Positions 52,191 to 63,510 are shown, numbered from the stretch's first letter. The stretch: 64,000 nucleotides of DNA from Candidatus Nitrotoga sp. SPKER (GCA_003402285.1 QFXG01000012.1:1-64000), one strand, 5' to 3'. Numbers and translations: made by a program. The notes: generated by a model not told the origin, from the sequence alone.

Positions 52191-55100
52191 ATGAGTGGAG
52201 ATTACAGCCGAGTTCGATTCGATCCCCGCATCGACTTGTCCGGTGTTTTGATGCAGCAAGGGCGCGTGCAACTGGACTCGGATTGGAATGAGTGGGTGGC
52301 GGTGCTGGATAGACGCTTGCGCGCCGAGAGTGTGGATACGCTTGGTGTGCAGGTTACGCCAGGAATCACGGGCGTGGCGGTGGTCTCACCGCAGACGCCA
52401 GACGCCTTCAAGATCGAGGCTTCCGGCGGAAATATCACTATCGGTCGCGGTCGCATGTATGTGGATGGGCTGCTGGCGGAGAATCATGGTGGTGGCGCGG
52501 CAGAGTTTGATGCGGTGCTCGCCGAACTGAGAGGAAAAACGGCGCTGGCGTACAACTTGCAGCCCTATTTTCCTGCGCCGCCGGCTTTGCCCGGCGGCGG
52601 GCCCCATCTCGCCTATCTCGAAGTCTGGCAGCGCGAGATCACTTATCTTCAGCAAGCTAATTTGGTGGAAAGCGCCGTGGGCGTGGACACGACCACGCGT
52701 CTGCAAACTGTCTGGCAGGTTCGTTTGCTGGCCAATGTCAGTGGTGCCAGCTGCACCACACCCGACACCACGGTAGCGGGTTGGCAAGCACTTTCTCTTC
52801 CCTCCGGCGGACGCATGTCCATCAAGACCGAAGGCGTGCCACCCGATCTCGATCCATGCGAATTGCCGCCCGGTGGGGGTTATCGCGGACTGGAGAATCA
52901 ACTTTATCGCGTCGAAATTCATGATGGCGGTATCGTGGGCGCAGCGAAGTTCAAATGGTCGCGTGACAATGCCAGCGTGGCGAGCAATGTAGTGGAAGTT
53001 GTCTCTCATACTGCGACCAGCACCGAACTTAAATTGGCTAGCCTGGGCCGTGACGCGGTGCTGCGTTTTAATACCGGTGACTGGGTAGAGATACTCGACG
53101 ACCGGCGTGAACTCAGTGGTGAAAACGGTGATCCCGCACTGCGCCATGGTGTGATGCGCAAAATCAGTGTCGACGACGCCAAGCAAACCATTAGCTTCTC
53201 ACCCGCGTTGCCAGCGAATCTCATTCCGGGTGGCGGCCTTGACACCCTGAATTCCCGCCACACCCGTGTGCGGCGCTGGGATCAAAAAGGCACAGTGCGC
53301 GACGCTAACAACAATGTTATCGTCAATCTTGACGCAGCAGGCAGCACCGGTTTGATCCCCGTGCCGGCTGCGGGTGTCTGGGTGATGCTGGAAAACGGGA
53401 TTCAAATTCAATTCAGTCTCGATTCCACTGGCGGTGGATTCCACTGCGGGGATTATTGGGTTTCTGCGGCACGTACCAACGATACCTCGGTGGAAACCTA
53501 CACCCAAGCGCCACCGCGCGGCATTCATCGCCATTACGCACGGCTGTCCATCGTTACCTTTCCCGACGATGAAACCGACTGCCGTGTGAAATGGCCACCC
53601 GAATGCGGCGGGTGCTGCACTATCAATGTCGCACCTGGCGAAAATATCCAGACCGCGATTGACTCGCTGCCGGACGAGGGCGGTTGCGTATGCCTGAAAA
53701 CGGGTGTACATAACATCAGCGCTACCATTCAGATACTCTCCTCGCGCATCATTCTGCGCGGCGAGAGCCCTGGTTCTATCGTGCGTGCGGCGGGGCTAGC
53801 CAGAACCTTGCAGATCGGCGATTCCGGTTCACCGGTTAGCGACATTATCGTCGAAGGTATACGCTTTGAGGTAACAGCCGCTGCGACTGTTCTTGGTGTG
53901 CTGCTGTACTTAGAAAGCTGCACGCGGGTAAGGGTAGAGCACTGCGCGCTTGCTGTTGTGCTTTCTCCGCTGCAAGCACCGCCGTCCTATGTCGGCATTA
54001 ATTTGAACAACGTGACCGATGTCGATTTGATCGCTAATCGTCTGGACAATTTCCTGATCGGTATTCTGAGCCAGGATTATCAGGGCGGTCTGCACATCAC
54101 CGACAATGCCATTGCAGGCCTCACCGGCAGATTTCTCGGCCAGATTGATGGCTCCATTGGCCAATACGGCATCCGGATTGATACCAATCATACCCAAGCT
54201 TGCCGCATTGAAAACAACCGCATCCGCCATTTCTGGGTCGGCATTTCGCTGCTTCATAATGCCGCAGGTTCGCACATATCGGGTAATCGCATCAGTCGCA
54301 GCGCTGGCATCACGCAAGATAACCTTCCCTCTGATGTCGCACAAATGCGCAGCTACCTGGACTCTCGTCTCTACGCAATCGATATTGAAGCTTCTCGTTG
54401 CGAGGTGAGCGGTAACCAGATCGACCTGCTCTCCGCTGCATGGGGCGGTATTCGTGTCAGTGGTGACCACGCAATTATTGCTGCCAACCGCCTGGAGGCG
54501 ATCGCTAAGGTGATCCAATTGGCGGTGCCCGTTGGCATCTACTGTTTTGCGGATGCGAAAAATGGCTTTAGTGCCGATCACGTGGTGGTGAGTGACAATC
54601 AATTGCAAGGTGTGCAATCGGGCATTATCGTTTCACGCATCGCCTGCCCGGTCATCGTCGGCAATCATGTTGATGGCGCTGGCGCTGGATGGTACGGCGT
54701 GCGAGTGGATGATTGTAGCGACAGCCGTGTCGATGGCAATGATCTGCGCGAAGTTTTCTTCGCCGTGCATCTTAGTGAGGGCGAACGTAATCGTATAGTG
54801 GGTAATCGCATCGATCAGGCAGGCGCTGGCATCACCGCCACACAGCAAACCAACCTGGAGATCAGTGATAATTTCCTGCAATCCTGCCTGCTTTTAGGCA
54901 TGGTGATGTTCGTGCGTGGCACGACTGCGCTGCTTAAAAATCGGGTGCTTAACTGCGGTTACACCCCTAATTTTGCGATAGGTATAGGCGTGTATGCTGA
55001 AGAGGTGTTGACGCCTTCTGGTGCCCACCTGCGCATTGAAGATTGCGAGGTGCTTGACACTGGTATCTCTGCCGATGGTAGCCAGGTCACTACTGGCAAT

Positions 55101-55625
55101 GCCATCGGCATTGGTGGCTGGATGCCAGCTTGCCAGATCAGTGGCAACCGCATCGGTTATACCCAGCCCGTTATGCTCGAGCCACTTAACGAACACCGTG
55201 CTCTGTTGCTTATCGGGCCGCTGGCAGTACGTTTCATTGGCGGCGCGGGCGAGTTCGCCTACATGTTTGGTAGCGCGCAGGTGAGTGACAATCACTTCAG
55301 TGGACCGGGTCGCACGCACCTGGTGGAGTTTATGCGTATTGTAATAAATGACAACATCGATCTTCGCTTTGAGAAGGTGACTTTCAGTAACAATATCTGT
55401 GACCATCTCAACGCTGAAGTTAACCCGCGAGGTGCGAGCGTGCTTTTGTGGGGAGGACATCTGATCGCTATGGGCAATCACATCAAGGCCGCGACCAACG
55501 TCAATGCCATGTCGTTGACCAATCGTCCCAAAATTGTACTCATGGGCAACATTACCACGGGGGATTACATCAATACCGGCACCGTCACTCCGTTGCCGAT
55601 CATCAATTTCAACGTCAAAATTTAA
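52191..55625 (+). CDS. DUF6519/parallel beta-helix fibre-like protein
   Basis: A 1144-aa protein with GGAG before the start. The N-terminal 430 residues (RVRFDPRIDLSGVLMQQGRVQLDSDWNE, IGRGRMYVDGLLAENHGG, LAYLEVWQREITYLQ) are the DUF6519 type found in contractile-system loci. From about 480 (ENIQTAIDSLPDEGGCVCLKTG) a NosD/pectate-lyase type right-handed beta-helix runs to near the C-terminus, with repeated GN-x-I/D, SDN and RIEN units. It is the largest protein of the locus and a good candidate for receptor binding. Confidence 0.85.
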   Translation: MSGDYSRVRFDPRIDLSGVLMQQGRVQLDSDWNEWVAVLDRRLRAESVDTLGVQVTPGITGVAVVSPQTPDAFKIEASGGNITIGRGRMYVDGLLAENHGGGAAEFDAVLAELRGKTALAYNLQPYFPAPPALPGGGPHLAYLEVWQREITYLQQANLVESAVGVDTTTRLQTVWQVRLLANVSGASCTTPDTTVAGWQALSLPSGGRMSIKTEGVPPDLDPCELPPGGGYRGLENQLYRVEIHDGGIVGAAKFKWSRDNASVASNVVEVVSHTATSTELKLASLGRDAVLRFNTGDWVEILDDRRELSGENGDPALRHGVMRKISVDDAKQTISFSPALPANLIPGGGLDTLNSRHTRVRRWDQKGTVRDANNNVIVNLDAAGSTGLIPVPAAGVWVMLENGIQIQFSLDSTGGGFHCGDYWVSAARTNDTSVETYTQAPPRGIHRHYARLSIVTFPDDETDCRVKWPPECGGCCTINVAPGENIQTAIDSLPDEGGCVCLKTGVHNISATIQILSSRIILRGESPGSIVRAAGLARTLQIGDSGSPVSDIIVEGIRFEVTAAATVLGVLLYLESCTRVRVEHCALAVVLSPLQAPPSYVGINLNNVTDVDLIANRLDNFLIGILSQDYQGGLHITDNAIAGLTGRFLGQIDGSIGQYGIRIDTNHTQACRIENNRIRHFWVGISLLHNAAGSHISGNRISRSAGITQDNLPSDVAQMRSYLDSRLYAIDIEASRCEVSGNQIDLLSAAWGGIRVSGDHAIIAANRLEAIAKVIQLAVPVGIYCFADAKNGFSADHVVVSDNQLQGVQSGIIVSRIACPVIVGNHVDGAGAGWYGVRVDDCSDSRVDGNDLREVFFAVHLSEGERNRIVGNRIDQAGAGITATQQTNLEISDNFLQSCLLLGMVMFVRGTTALLKNRVLNCGYTPNFAIGIGVYAEEVLTPSGAHLRIEDCEVLDTGISADGSQVTTGNAIGIGGWMPACQISGNRIGYTQPVMLEPLNEHRALLLIGPLAVRFIGGAGEFAYMFGSAQVSDNHFSGPGRTHLVEFMRIVINDNIDLRFEKVTFSNNICDHLNAEVNPRGASVLLWGGHLIAMGNHIKAATNVNAMSLTNRPKIVLMGNITTGDYINTGTVTPLPIINFNVKI

Positions 55626-55637
55626 GAGGTGTACAAC

Positions 55638-55988
55638 ATGGACATCAAAACATTAGAGCAAGCGCTTAAACTGCAAAATGATCTCACCGCCCGGCTCACA
55701 CAAAGCATGGTGCCGCAGCGCACGGGCAAGGTGCCAGCCATTAAAGTCACACTTAAGGAAAAAGAGGAATTGATTGCTCGTGCTCAAGAGGAGGTTGAAA
55801 TCGCTATCAAGGAGCGTGATGTAGCCGTAAGCCGCTGGAATGAGCGCGTCGCGCAACGCAAAGCAAACGTTGTTAAATTGCAAAAGGAATTGGATGATCT
55901 TAAAGAACAAGTTGTGGAACGAAACGACCCGCCCAAAGATAAACCTGGCAATTTAAAAAAAGCAGTGCGTAGAAAAAAGCCTCAGTAA
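55638..55988 (+). CDS. Small coiled-coil protein, last gene of the eCIS operon
   Basis: 116 aa from the ATG preceded by AGAGGTG six bases upstream; an in-frame GTG three codons earlier is less likely. Residues about 35-95 are a charged coiled coil (KEKEELIARAQEEVEIAIKERD, then RKANVVKLQKELDDLKEQ), and the end is very basic (KKAVRRKKPQ). It could trimerise with the fibre protein or work in assembly. Family unknown. No terminator is obvious before cysK 120 bases on. Confidence 0.7.
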   Translation: MDIKTLEQALKLQNDLTARLTQSMVPQRTGKVPAIKVTLKEKEELIARAQEEVEIAIKERDVAVSRWNERVAQRKANVVKLQKELDDLKEQVVERNDPPKDKPGNLKKAVRRKKPQ

Positions 55989-56108
55989 ACAAAGGGGAGT
56001 AGTTATTTTTTGGACTGAAAAACCTCTCATAAGGTATTATTTGGTTGAGTTGTACATGGATTAATCCGGCACTGAATGCTGCAATATGAATAGATAGAGA
56101 GGAAGTAG

Positions 56109-57044
56109 ATGAAGATTGCAAAAAATGTTTCGGAGCTGATAGGTAACACACCCTTGGTGCAATTAAATCGCGTGACTGAAGGCATAGACGCCACCATCCT
56201 TGCCAAGTTGGAATTCTTCAGTCCAGCGCTCAGCGTCAAAGATCGTATCGCCGTGGCAATGATTGATGATGCTGAAAAAGCAGGCAAAATTAAACCAGAT
56301 ACCATTATTTTGGAACCAACATCAGGTAACACCGGTATCGGCCTTGCTATGGTTTGCGCAGCTCGCGGTTATAAGTGTACTTTCATAATGCCGGAAAATA
56401 TGAGCCGTGAACGCCGCCTGTTGATGAAGGCTTATGGCGCAGAGCTCATTTTAAGCCCAAGCTCGGACGGTATGCCCGGGGCTATGAAGAGGGCAAAAGA
56501 AATGGCTTTAGCCGATTCGCGCTACCTCATAATGCAGCAATTCTCTAATCGCGCTAATCCTGCTATCCATCGTGCGACTACCGCTGCAGAAATTATGCGC
56601 GACACTGACGAGATGATCGATATTTTTGTTGCCGGTGTGGGAACTGGGGGCACTATTACAGGTGTGGGTGAAGCATTGAGGGAAATTTTTTCGGGGGTGC
56701 AAATAATTGCCGTGGAACCTGATGCTTCACCTGTACTTTCCGGCGGCCAGCGTGGTCCGCACGGTATTCAGGGGATAGGGCCGGGTTTTGTGCCTGAAGT
56801 GCTCAATAAAAATATCTTCCACGAAGCAATACGGGTCAAAGATGCCGATGCATTGAATATGGCACGGCGTCTGGCAAAGGAGGAAGGCCTGCTGGTGGGT
56901 ATTTCCGCTGGTGCGGCGGTTTGGGCTGCCCTTGAAGTTGCCAAGCGTCCGTTGAATGTGGGCAAGATGATCGTGGTGATGATCCCGTCTTATGGCGAAC
57001 GTTATTTATCCACCCCATTATTTGCTGACCTGGATGTGGATTAA
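56109..57044 (+). CDS. cysK: Cysteine synthase A
   Basis: A 311-aa PLP enzyme joining O-acetylserine with sulfide to make cysteine. The PLP lysine is in [14 protein letters not shown] (near residue 44), the substrate loop is [14 protein letters not shown], and [15 protein letters not shown] holds the PLP phosphate. The C-terminal [14 protein letters not shown] is CysK-like. AGAGGAAG precedes the ATG. Full length; ordinary composition. Confidence 0.95.
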   Translation: MKIAKNVSELIGNTPLVQLNRVTEGIDATILAKLEFFSPALSVKDRIAVAMIDDAEKAGKIKPDTIILEPTSGNTGIGLAMVCAARGYKCTFIMPENMSRERRLLMKAYGAELILSPSSDGMPGAMKRAKEMALADSRYLIMQQFSNRANPAIHRATTAAEIMRDTDEMIDIFVAGVGTGGTITGVGEALREIFSGVQIIAVEPDASPVLSGGQRGPHGIQGIGPGFVPEVLNKNIFHEAIRVKDADALNMARRLAKEEGLLVGISAGAAVWAALEVAKRPLNVGKMIVVMIPSYGERYLSTPLFADLDVD

Positions 57045-57109
57045 TCAGCCGCCGTATAGAATACAACACGTAAAATCGGCGATTGGTAACGCCATCCCTA
57101 AAAACCATT

Positions 57110-57137
57110 TTGACGGTTAGTGCCGTTTGTGTATAAT
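57110..57137 (+). promoter_or_regulatory. Sigma-70 promoter of rplU-rpmA
   Basis: TTGACG at 57110-57115, 16-base spacer, TATAAT at 57132-57137, 37 bases before the rplU start. A near-consensus promoter, as expected for ribosomal protein genes. Confidence 0.85.
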
Positions 57138-57174
57138 GCGCGACTCTGTAAAACCGCATTCAAGCGAGGTTGTT

Positions 57175-57486
57175 ATGTACGCAGTAATCAAGACTGGTGG
57201 TAAGCAATATCGTGTTGTCGCAGGCGAAACCCTGAAAATTGAAACTGTCGCAGGTGAAGTAGGTAGTGCTATCGTGCTGGACAAGGTGCTCATGGTCGGC
57301 AGCGGCGATACAGTATCTGTTGGTCAACCGCTATTGACGGGCGCGACTGTGACGGCAACCATTATATCTAATGGTCGTGGCGAGAAGATCAGAATTTTCA
57401 AGATGCGCCGACGCAAGCATTATCAAAAACATCAAGGTCATCGTCAAAATTTCACTGAGATCCGCATCGACGGCATTTCAGCGTAA
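57175..57486 (+). CDS. rplU: 50S ribosomal protein L21
   Basis: A 103-aa protein, [20 protein letters not shown] at the start and [21 protein letters not shown] near the end, the conserved L21 ends. The ATG is preceded by GCGAGG. First gene of rplU-rpmA. Confidence 0.98.
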   Translation: MYAVIKTGGKQYRVVAGETLKIETVAGEVGSAIVLDKVLMVGSGDTVSVGQPLLTGATVTATIISNGRGEKIRIFKMRRRKHYQKHQGHRQNFTEIRIDGISA

Positions 57487-57502
57487 TTGAAGGAGAAAAA
57501 AC

Positions 57503-57760
57503 ATGGCATCAAAAAAAGGTGGCGGTAGTACCAGTAACGGTCGCGATTCACACTCAAAACGTCTCGGCGTGAAAACGTATGGCGGCGAATTAATCAGCGC
57601 CGGCAGTATTATCGTACGTCAGCGTGGTACGCGATTCCACGCTGGTGACAACGTGGGCATGGGCAAGGATCACACCTTGTTTGCTAAAATTGATGGCAAA
57701 GTAGTGTTCGCCGTTAAAGGTGCACAAAGACGCAAGACTATCTTCGTGGTTGCAGCCTAA
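57503..57760 (+). CDS. rpmA: 50S ribosomal protein L27
   Basis: An 85-aa protein with AAGGAG upstream. [20 protein letters not shown] is the typical processed-free bacterial L27 N-terminus that reaches the peptidyl-transferase centre, then [25 protein letters not shown]. Paired with rplU in one operon. Confidence 0.98.
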   Translation: MASKKGGGSTSNGRDSHSKRLGVKTYGGELISAGSIIVRQRGTRFHAGDNVGMGKDHTLFAKIDGKVVFAVKGAQRRKTIFVVAA

Positions 57761-57782
57761 GCACTCCTAGCCAAGTACAATG

Positions 57783-58899
<1,117 letters not shown>

Positions 58900-58905
58900 T
58901 GCATC

Positions 58906-60024
58906 ATGAAAACCATTCTGACCCAGTGCAAATGCATCGTCGTCAAAGTTGGCAGCAGCCTGGTCACCAATCAGGGTGAAGGACTGGATATCCCCGCAAT
59001 CCAGAATTGGGCGCAGCAAATTGCTACGTTACGTGAAAATGGGCACAAAGTTGTATTGGTCTCCTCTGGCGCAATTGCCGAAGGTATGCAGCGACTAGGC
59101 TGGAAAAAACGTCCCAGCGCCGTGCATGAATTGCAGGCAGCTGCCGCAGTCGGTCAGATGGGTTTGATACAGGTATACGAAAGTTGCTTTAGTGCACACG
59201 GTCTGCATACAGCGCAAATATTGCTCACCCATGCCGATCTCGCCGATCGTGAACGTTATCTCAATGCTCGTTCTACCCTGCGTACCCTGCTGACCCTTGG
59301 CGTTATTCCTATCATCAATGAAAATGATACGGTGGTCACCGATGAAATCAAGTTTGGCGACAACGACACTCTAGGTGCATTGGTTGCCAATCTGATTGAG
59401 GCGGATGCGCTCATTATCCTAACTGACCAGATTGGCCTTTACACGGCCGACCCACGCAAAGATCCAAATGCTACGCTAGTCAGCCTGGCGCAAGCGGGCG
59501 ATGAAAAGCTTGAAGCCATGGCAGGGGGGGCAGGTAGCCACATCGGGAGTGGCGGCATGCTCACCAAGGTGCTCGCCGCAAAACGGGCTGCCCGTAGCGG
59601 TGCACACACTGTGATTGCATCGGGCCATGAAGCAGATGTATTACCACGCCTGATGAGTGGCAATAGTATTGGCACTCTGCTGGAAGCGCAACCGTTACCT
59701 CTGAATGCGCGCAAGCAATGGCTGGCGGATCATCTGCAAATCAGCGGCAAGGTGACGCTGGATGCCGGCGCAGTGCATGCGCTGCGTAATGAAGGCAAGA
59801 GCCTGCTACCGGTTGGTATCATTAAAGTTAGCGGGGAATTCGAACGCGGCACAGTGGTCGCCATCTTTGATACACATGGACAAGATATTGCGCGTGGCCT
59901 GATTAACTACAATGCTGCAGAAACCCGTCGTATTGCTGGGCATCCCAGTAACGAAATCGAATCTCTCTTGGGCTATGTTGATGAGCCAGAGCTGATACAT
60001 CGAGATAACTTGATTGTATTGTAA
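58906..60024 (+). CDS. proB: Glutamate 5-kinase
   Basis: A 372-aa protein with an amino-acid kinase domain ([67 protein letters not shown]) and a C-terminal PUA domain from about 280. It phosphorylates glutamate, the first step of proline synthesis, and is normally inhibited by proline. It begins six bases after obgE. Confidence 0.96.
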   Translation: MKTILTQCKCIVVKVGSSLVTNQGEGLDIPAIQNWAQQIATLRENGHKVVLVSSGAIAEGMQRLGWKKRPSAVHELQAAAAVGQMGLIQVYESCFSAHGLHTAQILLTHADLADRERYLNARSTLRTLLTLGVIPIINENDTVVTDEIKFGDNDTLGALVANLIEADALIILTDQIGLYTADPRKDPNATLVSLAQAGDEKLEAMAGGAGSHIGSGGMLTKVLAAKRAARSGAHTVIASGHEADVLPRLMSGNSIGTLLEAQPLPLNARKQWLADHLQISGKVTLDAGAVHALRNEGKSLLPVGIIKVSGEFERGTVVAIFDTHGQDIARGLINYNAAETRRIAGHPSNEIESLLGYVDEPELIHRDNLIVL

Positions 60025-60055
60025 TGGAATCCCAGGTAGTCCACTGTCACTAAAA

Positions 60056-60436
60056 ATGAAGACCATAAAACCGGGTGTACAAGTTACGCGATATGCCCTG
60101 ATTGGCGTTTGTAATACAACGATACACTTGCTTATCGTAGGATTGTTGACGTGGTTCGCGGAATTCAATCAGATGTATGCCAATGTTATAGCCTACATTG
60201 TTGCCTCATCTTTTTCATTCTGGATGAATACCCGATGGAGTTTTCAGATTCGACCGGGAGCGCGAAATTACGCTCGGTTTCAGCTTGTTTCGTTATTCGG
60301 ATTGATTGTTAACGCAACGTTGGGTCACCTTGGTGATCATTTCGGCTGGCATATCGCCGTAACTGTTTTTTTGATTGGACTCACGGTTTCCGTTATATCT
60401 TTTTTGCTTCATCGTTCTTATACGTTTTCAAAATGA
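60056..60436 (+). CDS. GtrA-family membrane protein
   Basis: A 126-aa protein with four hydrophobic segments. YALIGVCNTTIHLLIVGLL and SFSFWMNTRWSFQ are the GtrA signatures, and SFLLHRSYTF the end. GtrA proteins are thought to flip polyprenyl-linked sugars made by a GtrB-type transferase, which lies two genes on. The ribosome site is weak. Overlaps the next gene by four bases. Confidence 0.88.
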   Translation: MKTIKPGVQVTRYALIGVCNTTIHLLIVGLLTWFAEFNQMYANVIAYIVASSFSFWMNTRWSFQIRPGARNYARFQLVSLFGLIVNATLGHLGDHFGWHIAVTVFLIGLTVSVISFLLHRSYTFSK

Positions 60437-60777
60437 CTAGCGTTGATAAAGCAAGTGAAGACATTATTTTAGGCAACTCCCCAAACGTCGCCAGCCGTTA
60501 CCCGATAAATATCTATCTCCCATGGAGAGAATACGTGGCTAACTGTGCTGCCGGGAGATTTGGAAATAATATTGTCAGAAGCCTTGAATCGTGGATGCAC
60601 GAGAAGGCCGCAACCAGCGCAGTCAATATTTATTCGATGACGTCATTAGGGAGCGCTTTCCCGCTACCCGCCAAATCGTTCAACCTGTATTCGTTTCTTA
60701 TCGCAGTTCGCCCCAATAGACAGCGTTGTGAAAGTTTTTTGGAAAAATTATGCAAACAACGCAGCCTATCGTTGTAA
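60433..60777 (+). CDS. Hypothetical protein between gtrA and the glycosyltransferase gene
   Basis: A 114-aa frame joined to gtrA by an ATGA overlap and to the next gene by TAATG. No domain, signal peptide or membrane segment is recognised. The continuous coupling favours a real gene, but the amino-acid make-up gives no clear support, so it may be only a spacer that happens to be open. Confidence 0.4.
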   Translation: MTSVDKASEDIILGNSPNVASRYPINIYLPWREYVANCAAGRFGNNIVRSLESWMHEKAATSAVNIYSMTSLGSAFPLPAKSFNLYSFLIAVRPNRQRCESFLEKLCKQRSLSL

Positions 60778-61700
60778 TGACGGTTTCCATAATTCTTCCC
60801 TTCTTCAATGAGGCAGAAGGCATCCCGCTTTTTTTTGAGCGGCTGGATAACGTGATATCAAATATCTCGGATTACCGATTTGAATTGATTTGCATCAATG
60901 ACGGCAGCCGGGATAGGACGCTTCCGGCGTTGGAATCAGCAAAGAAACGCTATTCAGCAATCACCATCATTGACTTTACCCGTAATTTCGGCAAAGAAGC
61001 AGCATTGACGGCCGGGCTGGAGTTTGCTGCCGGAGATGCAGTGATAATCATGGATACAGACCTTCAGCACCCCCCCGAATTGATCCCGGAATTTATACAG
61101 AAGTGGCGTAGCGGAGTCCTGGTTGTATTAGCCAAACGAAACTCAAGATCAACCGAAAGCGTTCTCTATCGGTTGTTAGCGGGAATATTTTATCGTCTTC
61201 ATAACAATATCTCCAACATAAAAATCCCTTCTAACACGGGGGACTTTAGGCTGATTGATCGCCAGGTTTGTGATGCCCTGAATCGACTTCCAGAATCCCG
61301 CCGCTTTATGAAGGGCTTGTTCGCCTGGGTTGGTTATGAGTATGAGCTTGTTGAATATGACGTCGCCCCACGTGCTCATGGACAGACGTCTTTCAGCAAG
61401 TGGAAGTCGTTGAACTTTGCCCTTGAAGGTATCACCAGTTTCAGCACAGTGCCTCTGCGTGTATGGACCTATGCCGGATTGCTGGTCACAGCGGTTGGCT
61501 TCTTTTATGCGTGTTGGGTTATCCTGCGTGCCCTTTTTCTTGGTATAGATACTCCCGGTTATGTGACATTATTGACTGCTGTTGTTTTCTTCGGAGGACT
61601 TCAGTTAATTGGTATTGGCGTGCTGGGTGAATATATAGGCCGTATCTACATCGAGACCAAAAATCGGCCCATATATCTCGTCAAGAAGATCATTAAATGA
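60777..61700 (+). CDS. GtrB-type polyprenyl-phosphate glycosyltransferase (GT2)
   Basis: The start MTVSIILPFFNEAEG is chosen at the ATG that overlaps the previous stop; an ATG nine codons earlier is possible. The 307-aa protein has a GT-A fold with LICINDGSRDRT and the catalytic IIMDTDLQHPPELI, followed by two C-terminal membrane helices (WTYAGLLVTAVGFFYACWVIL and VTLLTAVVFFGGLQLIGIGVL). It moves a sugar from a nucleotide donor to polyprenyl phosphate for lipopolysaccharide or O-antigen decoration, with GtrA. Confidence 0.92.
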   Translation: MTVSIILPFFNEAEGIPLFFERLDNVISNISDYRFELICINDGSRDRTLPALESAKKRYSAITIIDFTRNFGKEAALTAGLEFAAGDAVIIMDTDLQHPPELIPEFIQKWRSGVLVVLAKRNSRSTESVLYRLLAGIFYRLHNNISNIKIPSNTGDFRLIDRQVCDALNRLPESRRFMKGLFAWVGYEYELVEYDVAPRAHGQTSFSKWKSLNFALEGITSFSTVPLRVWTYAGLLVTAVGFFYACWVILRALFLGIDTPGYVTLLTAVVFFGGLQLIGIGVLGEYIGRIYIETKNRPIYLVKKIIK

Positions 61701-61737
61701 TTACTACCTCGGATGATATTCCTCGTGAAAGTTAAAG

Positions 61738-63444
61738 TTGAATGAATTTCACGTCCAACCCGTAATTGATAGCAAAAACAAGAGAGCGGGCAGTGATTTC
61801 TCCGCTTTCAATGTTGTGCTTGGTTTATTGCTGGCAGCAATTATCGCGAACCATCTGCTGTGGGTTTGGCGTTACGCAGTCCCAGTACCCGCTGGGGATG
61901 ACTACATTCAGATAGTCAATCGGCTCATCATATTTCACAGCCTTCCTCCTGACCTTTCTTTTAGTGAGAAACTTGAATTTTTCATTGGCTTCTCAGGCGG
62001 TCAGCATCGGTTAGTATTCTTGAATTCTGTCATTGTGGCGCTCTACAAGATCGTTGGAAATATCGACTTCCACACTCTGGTTTTCCTCGGCAGCAGTTCG
62101 TTGATAGCGCTCCTCTGGGGGCTATGGAAATATGCTGGGTCGGTTGTACCCATCTCAAGAAATCGCATTGCTTATTTTCTGCCGGTAGCATTGCTGGTAC
62201 TGTCGCCCGTATATTTCGAAGCCTCGCTTTGGGCAACGGGGGTTTTGCAGAATCTGCCTGTGCTGGCATTTGCCTTTTTTGCAATTGCTTGGGTATCACA
62301 GCGATCAGGTTTTTTCTTTCTTGTGGCCCTGCTTGCCGCGCTGCTCGCAACCTGCACGACAGCCAGTGGCATGGCTGTTTTTCTGGCGTGTGCGGCGGTG
62401 CTCGTTTCGCAGCGACGTTTTGCACATGCAATCATAATGGCGTTGCTATTTATTGCGATTGCATGGATTTATACACGAGGTTTTCCAAACGATCCCTCGA
62501 TTCCCGTAGCGACCTCATCAATTGAATTGATCCGCTTTTTTTTAGCGCTGTGCGGCGCATTGGTCTGGGGAAAGACCGGGGCAGTTTTCTTCGGTATATT
62601 GCTTGTGGCTGGCTTCGGGGTACTCACTTGGCACGGACTTCCAAAGCGCAATCCTGTTTTGTGGGGGCTTGGCCTTTTTCTCCTGCTTTCGATGGCAATG
62701 ATGTCCATAGGACGAGCCGGTTTTGGTGTTGAGGCAGCGTTGTTAAGTCGCTACAAACCTTATTCCGGCCTGATGTTGGTGGTTATTTACCTGGGGTCAG
62801 TTATTCATGTGCCCTCGCTTGTCTGGAAGAAGCTCTTCGGTTTTTTTGGCCTTCTTATTTCGAGTGCCGTATTTGTTTCCGGCCTGATCCACTACAATGC
62901 GGCGATTACTGACTTAGGATTTCTGCCGAAGCTGAGGATGGCTTATCGCGGCATCGAAGGGAAGATACAGGTGCTATTCGGGTTTCCCGGCACGGATTTT
63001 TCAAATCATGTAATTGATACCGCCGAGCGTTACGGGGTGTATCGACCTCCATCTTTTTCAAAGTTTGTCGCAAACCCTGTACCGTCCTCCAAACGGGTTT
63101 TATCCTCTACCCTGAAACAAGAAAATGCAGGGTATGATCATCTTATGTACCAGTTTATTGACGGTGAAAAGGCGGTGCTTGTTTATGGAGGTTCTGATGA
63201 GAAATGTACCCTTGAGCCATTACGGCTGGTACTGAAAAACGATGTGCAAACTCTGTATTTTGAAATGCAATCACCTGACTGGGGCTGGTTGAATATTTAT
63301 CATGATCACTCAAAGCATGGCTTTTTCGGCGGCATAGTGGACAAACGATCGCTTCCGGTGGGTTTATATCAATTGGGTATCACGTGTGGTGACGCCACTC
63401 CTACTTTTTGGGGTAATGTTTACTGGGTGTCCAAAACCCCATGA
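61738..63444 (+). CDS. Polytopic membrane protein, possible GtrC-like sugar transferase
   Basis: A 568-aa protein; the frame begins with TTG, since the nearby ATG at 61742 is out of frame. About ten membrane segments fill residues 20-400. AVPVPAGDDYIQIVNRL at about 47-62, with paired Asp after the first helix, resembles the catalytic loop of GT-C type glycosyltransferases. The C-terminal 150 residues are soluble and beta-rich. Third member of a gtr-like operon; it may transfer the sugar flipped by GtrA. Family not firmly recognised. Confidence 0.7.
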   Translation: MNEFHVQPVIDSKNKRAGSDFSAFNVVLGLLLAAIIANHLLWVWRYAVPVPAGDDYIQIVNRLIIFHSLPPDLSFSEKLEFFIGFSGGQHRLVFLNSVIVALYKIVGNIDFHTLVFLGSSSLIALLWGLWKYAGSVVPISRNRIAYFLPVALLVLSPVYFEASLWATGVLQNLPVLAFAFFAIAWVSQRSGFFFLVALLAALLATCTTASGMAVFLACAAVLVSQRRFAHAIIMALLFIAIAWIYTRGFPNDPSIPVATSSIELIRFFLALCGALVWGKTGAVFFGILLVAGFGVLTWHGLPKRNPVLWGLGLFLLLSMAMMSIGRAGFGVEAALLSRYKPYSGLMLVVIYLGSVIHVPSLVWKKLFGFFGLLISSAVFVSGLIHYNAAITDLGFLPKLRMAYRGIEGKIQVLFGFPGTDFSNHVIDTAERYGVYRPPSFSKFVANPVPSSKRVLSSTLKQENAGYDHLMYQFIDGEKAVLVYGGSDEKCTLEPLRLVLKNDVQTLYFEMQSPDWGWLNIYHDHSKHGFFGGIVDKRSLPVGLYQLGITCGDATPTFWGNVYWVSKTP

Positions 63445-63510
63445 TGTTCTTTTCTGAATGCCAGTGCCTCGATGACCGTATTTATAAAATAGCTGGGTAG
63501 GTTGAAAAAC

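Noticed and set aside
25906-55988. Reading the locus as a prophage or type VI secretion system
   Set aside because: No capsid, portal, terminase, integrase, repressor or lysis genes, and no TssJ, TssL, TssM or ClpV. DUF4157, DUF4255, DUF6519 and the AAA+ ATPase are eCIS markers.
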